A stretch of DNA of 43,073 bases from a virus: the IMG/VR virus record IMGVR_UViG_3300025781_000480, positions 1 through 43,073 of that record; one strand, 5' to 3'. Position numbers and translations under genes: made by a program. Of this stretch, positions 39,444-43,073 are shown in pieces (within the stretch, counting starts at the first letter, position 1; every line of letters begins with the position of its first letter). The notes below the pieces were generated by a model. It was not told where the DNA came from and did not search any database. It saw only the letters and a program-made list of their open reading frames with translations.

Positions 39444-41549
39444 TTATACTCCAAAGAATCCACCAAATTCTACTGTACGATAGCGATAATAAGCTGATGT
39501 TGATGTAGAATCTGTTGTAGCGTATACTTGCAGCAATCCACCGCCGCTAACATTAGCTGTATATGTAGCATGTGGAATGGTACCACTTGTAGAAGACACT
39601 GTACCTACCGCAACATTGGCTGTACCAGCTTGATTTTTTGTAATGTACAGTGAAGCAATTTCTGTATCAGTATCGCTAGTACTTCCATATTGAAAGTTGA
39701 TTCGTAACTCAAGAGCAATAATAGTTGAGTCGCTTACAGTGTAAACCAAAGTTGGTGTGTTAGGAGCAATAGTAGCATCTACACTTTTTCCTGGTATAAT
39801 GTCAGCAACACCAGCAGTACCATTGCGCACAATTGTCCTTGCAATGTAAATATTTCCAGTATCACCTGGTGATCCTAAACTAAAACTAACTGATGTATCA
39901 ACAGTGGTAACTCCTGGAATAGGCAAATCATTTGGTTGGTCACTTAATTGAAGTCTACCCGCAAACAGATTTTTGTCAGCGTTAATATTTCCACCAGTTG
40001 CATATAAGTTATCAAAAACAGCAGATATTGAACCATCTACTATTAATTCTTTAGTAAAATCCCCACCTGAACCAATGATGACATTGCTAGGAATTGTCAA
40101 ATTACCATCTGTACCAAATGTCCAAGTATTTCCGTTAGAAAGAATTGTTACATTACCTGTGCTCGTAAATGTGTTTGCTTCAATAACATTGGCACCTGTG
40201 ATGTTACCTGACGAACCACTAGTAAGTATATTACCCGGTGTTGTTAAGTTACCTGTATTGTCAAAAGCCCAAGTATATGTTTCTCCTGCTGTGTTGACAT
40301 AGAAATTTCCATTATCAATTAAGTTAATTTCAGTATACTGTGAACCGCTACCACCTGTGTAGATGTCAATTTGAGAGCCTGGTGGAGATTGTATAATAGA
40401 ATAACTTCCACTATCTGCTAGTGTTAATACACCTGATGTGTCAAATATCCATTGTTGATCTGTACCACCATTTGCGTTGACATAAACATTCCCGTTTTGT
40501 GTTGGTATAGACACATTACTATTACCATTGATAACCTCAGATGCACTTACTGAATACCAACCTAAGTTACCAGTACCGTCTGTTTGTAATACTTGCCCTG
40601 AACTTCCGCCGTATAAATGAACATTAGAGGCATTACCCAATTGTACATTTGCTGAATTAGTGTTGAAATCTACTACACCTGTTCCTGCTGTGAAGTTTGT
40701 TGCAGTAACTAAGTTACCCAAACTGGCTGTTCCATTACCGTACAAGAAATAATCTTGACCATTTGTTATGAGTTCTATGTTACCGTTAACCGACTCCATG
40801 TACAAATCATTGGATGAATCAAATCCCATATAACCAACATATGTATTTGTTGGCAATCCACCATTACTATAATTTTGATACCAATATTGATTTAGGTAAC
40901 CATCCATGTTAATAACACTAGTCCAAGTGTTACCGCTGCCTTCTACATTTGATGAAGTCCAATTGCCTGAGAAATTAGTTGATGTTACATTACCAGGAAT
41001 ACTTAAATTACCATTTGACGAAAATGTATATTGTGCAGTATTGCCGGTTCCGTTATTTGCGTTTAACACAATATCGCCGGTATTTGCTAATTTAACATAC
41101 AAATCATCATTACCCAAGAACAACTCAGTATCATATAGATTACCTGAGGTTAAATGCAAGTGATTATAGTCACCGGCAATTGTTGGATAAATTAACAATT
41201 GTTGATTAGCATATAAACCACCTGATGGAGTCAATGAAATTGTATTGCCAGATAAACTACCAAAAGGTATGTTTGTCTCGCTAATGCTGCCGCCTCGAGG
41301 TAATGTTAAATTACCGGCTGCATTAAATGTCCAATTGTCTGATGACCCAGTTGATAATACAATGTTGCTGTTAATGGATGATATATTATCACCACTCATT
41401 CTGATGTTGCCGGTAATCGCATTACCTATGTTTCCTATACTAGCTTGATAGGTAGTTGGTGTACCCGTAAAATCGCTGCTTACTGGAAATACAGTAGAAC
41501 TATCAACTGTATTCAGTGCGGGTAAATTATATATTGTTGTATTTGCCAT
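39444..41549 (-). CDS. Repeat tail fibre / structural protein, 701 aa
   Basis: The N-terminus ANTTIYNLPALNTVDSSTVF PVSSDF is a short attachment-like module. About 500 residues follow with the recurring unit W(T/A)F(N/D)xxGNLTLPG... (for example WTFNAAGNLTLPRG, WAFDNTGNLTTPGN, WTFGTDGNLTIPSN), typical of marine phage fibres. GGSSGQVLQTDGTGNLGWYS near residue 320 is another common fibre motif, and a similar one (GGSAGQALQTNGSGNLYWGT) occurs in the 1547-residue fibre. The C-terminal 170 residues are a different beta domain (YTVSDSTIIALELRINFQYG). It is followed by a UUCG terminator. Confidence 0.82.
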   Translation of the reverse strand: MANTTIYNLPALNTVDSSTVFPVSSDFTGTPTTYQASIGNIGNAITGNIRMSGDNISSINSNIVLSTGSSDNWTFNAAGNLTLPRGGSISETNIPFGSLSGNTISLTPSGGLYANQQLLIYPTIAGDYNHLHLTSGNLYDTELFLGNDDLYVKLANTGDIVLNANNGTGNTAQYTFSSNGNLSIPGNVTSTNFSGNWTSSNVEGSGNTWTSVINMDGYLNQYWYQNYSNGGLPTNTYVGYMGFDSSNDLYMESVNGNIELITNGQDYFLYGNGTASLGNLVTATNFTAGTGVVDFNTNSANVQLGNASNVHLYGGSSGQVLQTDGTGNLGWYSVSASEVINGNSNVSIPTQNGNVYVNANGGTDQQWIFDTSGVLTLADSGSYSIIQSPPGSQIDIYTGGSGSQYTEINLIDNGNFYVNTAGETYTWAFDNTGNLTTPGNILTSGSSGNITGANVIEANTFTSTGNVTILSNGNTWTFGTDGNLTIPSNVIIGSGGDFTKELIVDGSISAVFDNLYATGGNINADKNLFAGRLQLSDQPNDLPIPGVTTVDTSVSFSLGSPGDTGNIYIARTIVRNGTAGVADIIPGKSVDATIAPNTPTLVYTVSDSTIIALELRINFQYGSTSDTDTEIASLYITKNQAGTANVAVGTVSSTSGTIPHATYTANVSGGGLLQVYATTDSTSTSAYYRYRTVEFGGFFGV

Positions 41550-41564
41550 TTTATTATATTATCC

Positions 41565-41765
41565 TCAATAATTCGGGTCAGGTGCAGTTACGCTAATAGT
41601 CTCAAGGTCTTCAGTTAGAATAAATCCATCTTCAACACCAACATCATTTGTTAACACTAAATCGCCAACAACTATTGCTGGAGGTGGTGGTTTTCCAGAT
41701 TTTACTGAAAATAATCCGCCTCCTAATCGTCCTAGACCTTTTGATGATAACTTGCCTATTGGCAT
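41565..41765 (-). CDS. Small structural-cluster protein, 66 aa
   Basis: Not recognised. A Gly-rich, basic N-terminus (MPIGKLSSKGLGRLGGGLFS), a Pro run (GKPPPPAI), then an acidic beta-like tail. It has a strong GGAGG ribosome site and sits 4 bases after the 126-residue gene. Size, position and clear ribosome site support a real gene. Confidence 0.65.
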   Translation of the reverse strand: MPIGKLSSKGLGRLGGGLFSVKSGKPPPPAIVVGDLVLTNDVGVEDGFILTEDLETISVTAPDPNY

Positions 41766-41769
41766 TATT

Positions 41770-42150
41770 TTAACCTCCAGTTTGTGCTGGGAATCCAGAC
41801 AATTCTGTAATACTAACTAAACCAGCAATTGTTACTTGTAATACAGAGACACATGCTAAGTACTGCACACCAGGGGCAGGAGTTGAATTTGGTGGTGAAG
41901 CTGGTGCCGGTGGAGGACTAGGAACAGTAATAAACTCAGTTGCACCTCCTAAAATTATCATACTAGAAGTAGTAGCTGGTGCCAATGTATTGCTATTTGT
42001 TATTTGAACATATGTATCATGTTGGCAAGTAATTCTTATAATTGAAGTTGTTGCTCCAACAGGGCTACTTGTTTGTGAACTACCTGTTGTTAATATATTT
42101 TGCGTCACACCTGGGTAAAATGCACCTTTATTTACAGTTAATGCTGCCAT
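41770..42150 (-). CDS. Structural-cluster protein, 126 aa
   Basis: Function unknown. A single beta-rich domain (TTSIIRITCQHDTYVQITNS, then SSMIILGGATEFITVPSPPP) with a Pro/Ala-rich loop, ending VSVLQVTIAGLVSITELSG. It looks like a small decoration or fibre-accessory protein; that is inference from context. A late box lies 21 bases before the ATG with AAGGAA as ribosome site. Confidence 0.72.
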   Translation of the reverse strand: MAALTVNKGAFYPGVTQNILTTGSSQTSSPVGATTSIIRITCQHDTYVQITNSNTLAPATTSSMIILGGATEFITVPSPPPAPASPPNSTPAPGVQYLACVSVLQVTIAGLVSITELSGFPAQTGG

Positions 42151-42171
42151 GTTAAATTCCTTTTAATCTAG

Positions 42172-42179
42172 TATTTATT
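42172..42179 (-). promoter_or_regulatory. Late-promoter-like box AATAAATA, 21 nt before ATG
   Basis: Minus-strand AATAAATA overlaps the stop codon of the partial fibre gene and lies 21 bases before the ATG at 42150. Confidence 0.5.
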
Positions 42180-43073
42180 ATAATCTTCCAACAGCGACTT
42201 CAATGACGCCTTCAATACCGTCAAAGTTTTCTAATGCCTTGCCGATAACTGTTCCCATTACTGGTGAAATTGATGGTCTTGCATAACCATCACCACCACT
42301 AATCATCATATCACCCTTGTGTACTTTTCCTCGCACCTTAGTTGGTACTCGTCCTTGTAATGCTATTGCTACTGCTATTCCAGCACAAGCTGAATTCATT
42401 ACATATGCAGGATTTGTAGACACCACACCTGCCACTCTTGTTGTTCCATCATTTGCTAATGTAACTTCTTTATCGCCGCCAAACTCAAGCACTGTGCCTG
42501 GTTCGTATTCACTATCTGCCTCATAGTATTCTGCCAAGTCAGCGTATGTAGCAGTTAATCTAGATCCAGATGTAAGCTGCCAATTACCAGTCAAGTTACC
42601 TACAGTAGTGTTAGCTGATGTATTAATCTCAGTGGTGTATAATGTTTTTCCACCTAGCACACTTAGTCCGGTTGTATCGATTGTTGTAATTGTTCCATTA
42701 TTAACTTTACTAACTATAGAACCAGTTGTGTTCAAATCTAAAACAGATCCATCATTCTTGATGATTATTGAATAGTTAGTGCTATTAGGGGTGACACCTG
42801 TACCAAACATACCAAAATACCCAGATGCATAGCCAGGTATAAATTGTAATCCAGCTGATGTGGTTGTACCAGAACCTACAGTTACATTACCAGAACTAGT
42901 TAAACTTGTTAATGTTCCAGTACTTGTAATATTTGGCTGTGCGTTTGTAGTGACTGTGCCTGCTGTAGTTGCATATGTTGCGTTAGCAACCGCACCACTG
43001 ACATTAGCACCTGCAACACTATTTGCAACTGCGGCATAATTAACTTGACCACTTACATTAGCACCTGCTACTG
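42178..43073 (-). CDS. Tail fibre protein, C-terminal part (5' end beyond window)
   Basis: The frame stays open to the right edge, so the Met at 42810 is internal. The upstream part reads GANVSGQVNYAAVANSVAGA, then NAQPNITSTGTLTSLTSSGN, the same repeats as in the 1547-residue fibre. The C-terminal 140 residues (ADLAEYYEADSEYEPGTVLE, then RVAGVVSTNPAYVMN and KVHKGDMMISGGDGYA) resemble the self-cleaving peptidase-G2/intramolecular-chaperone type domains at phage fibre ends; that call is tentative. 58 bases at the edge are identical to 17283-17340. Confidence 0.85.
   Translation of the reverse strand, partial: VAGANVSGQVNYAAVANSVAGANVSGAVANATYATTAGTVTTNAQPNITSTGTLTSLTSSGNVTVGSGTTTSAGLQFIPGYASGYFGMFGTGVTPNSTNYSIIIKNDGSVLDLNTTGSIVSKVNNGTITTIDTTGLSVLGGKTLYTTEINTSANTTVGNLTGNWQLTSGSRLTATYADLAEYYEADSEYEPGTVLEFGGDKEVTLANDGTTRVAGVVSTNPAYVMNSACAGIAVAIALQGRVPTKVRGKVHKGDMMISGGDGYARPSISPVMGTVIGKALENFDGIEGVIEVAVGRL
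43016..43073. repeat. 58-base identity with 17283-17340 (two different fibre genes)
   Basis: 43016-43073 is identical base for base to 17283-17340, same strand and same reading frame, and reaches the window edge, so the repeat may be longer. The copies are about 25.7 kb apart. Confidence 0.92.

Noticed and set aside
42178-42810. Complete 210-residue protein starting at 42810
   Set aside because: The frame continues upstream without a stop to the window edge with the same fibre repeats; the Met is internal.

Overview
The window is part of the genome of a T4-like contractile-tailed phage (myovirus) infecting an aquatic bacterium, or an uncultured relative of one. It is AT-rich and almost fully coding. 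It carries clear T4-type genes: gp1 dNMP kinase, neck proteins gp13 and gp14, gp15, small terminase gp16, sheath gp18, tube gp19, head-completion nuclease gp4 and clamp loader gp44. PhoH, MazG, Nudix, GroES-like, DnaJ-like and ClpA-like proteins, plus very long Asn/Gly/Thr-rich fibre proteins, fit marine or freshwater T4-like phages such as pelagiphages and cyanophages. The host cannot be named from this sequence. I saw no tRNA, rRNA, CRISPR array or integrase.

Layout. 1-9.7 kb: mostly minus-strand takeover, replication and lysis genes. These are a ClpA-type unfoldase (cut by the left edge), a J-protein, a 3TM-type holin, two unknowns, phoH on the plus strand, then a tightly coupled minus-strand operon (unknown, GroES-like, unknown, gp44, unknown) ending at a bidirectional terminator. 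Next comes a small protein carrying a fragment of the bacterial Pol III alpha palm. 9.7-18.5 kb: adhesin/fibre block (structural protein, Ig-like protein, GH19 endolysin, 1547-residue repeat fibre). 18.6-29.5 kb: acidic 824-residue protein, GIY-YIG homing endonuclease, gp16, gp4, tail-tube-like protein, gp19, enlarged gp18. 29.6-34.1 kb: zinc/HNH-like gene, gp1, gp13, a 427-base gap full of hairpins, MazG and a conserved unknown. 34.1-37.7 kb: gp14, gp15 and Nudix on the plus strand. 37.7-43.1 kb: a second minus-strand fibre and structural block, cut by the right edge.

Expression signals. Virion genes share a T4-late-like box (consensus GATAAATA), 19-23 nt before the ATG in one group. In a second group the same box sits only 4-5 nt before an ATG without a Shine-Dalgarno. 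Two host-sigma70-like promoters (TTGAcA-17 nt-TAACAT) lie exactly 6 nt before the ATGs of the DnaJ-like and Pol III-like genes. Both patterns predict leaderless mRNAs. Four or five intrinsic terminators separate transcription units.

Most notable: (i) the hairpin-dense gap 31785-32211, a candidate undescribed structured RNA; (ii) the leaderless-promoter pattern; (iii) a proteostasis set (ClpA with a ClpP-docking loop, DnaJ, GroES); (iv) long identical DNA repeats inside and between fibre genes that could drive fibre rearrangement.
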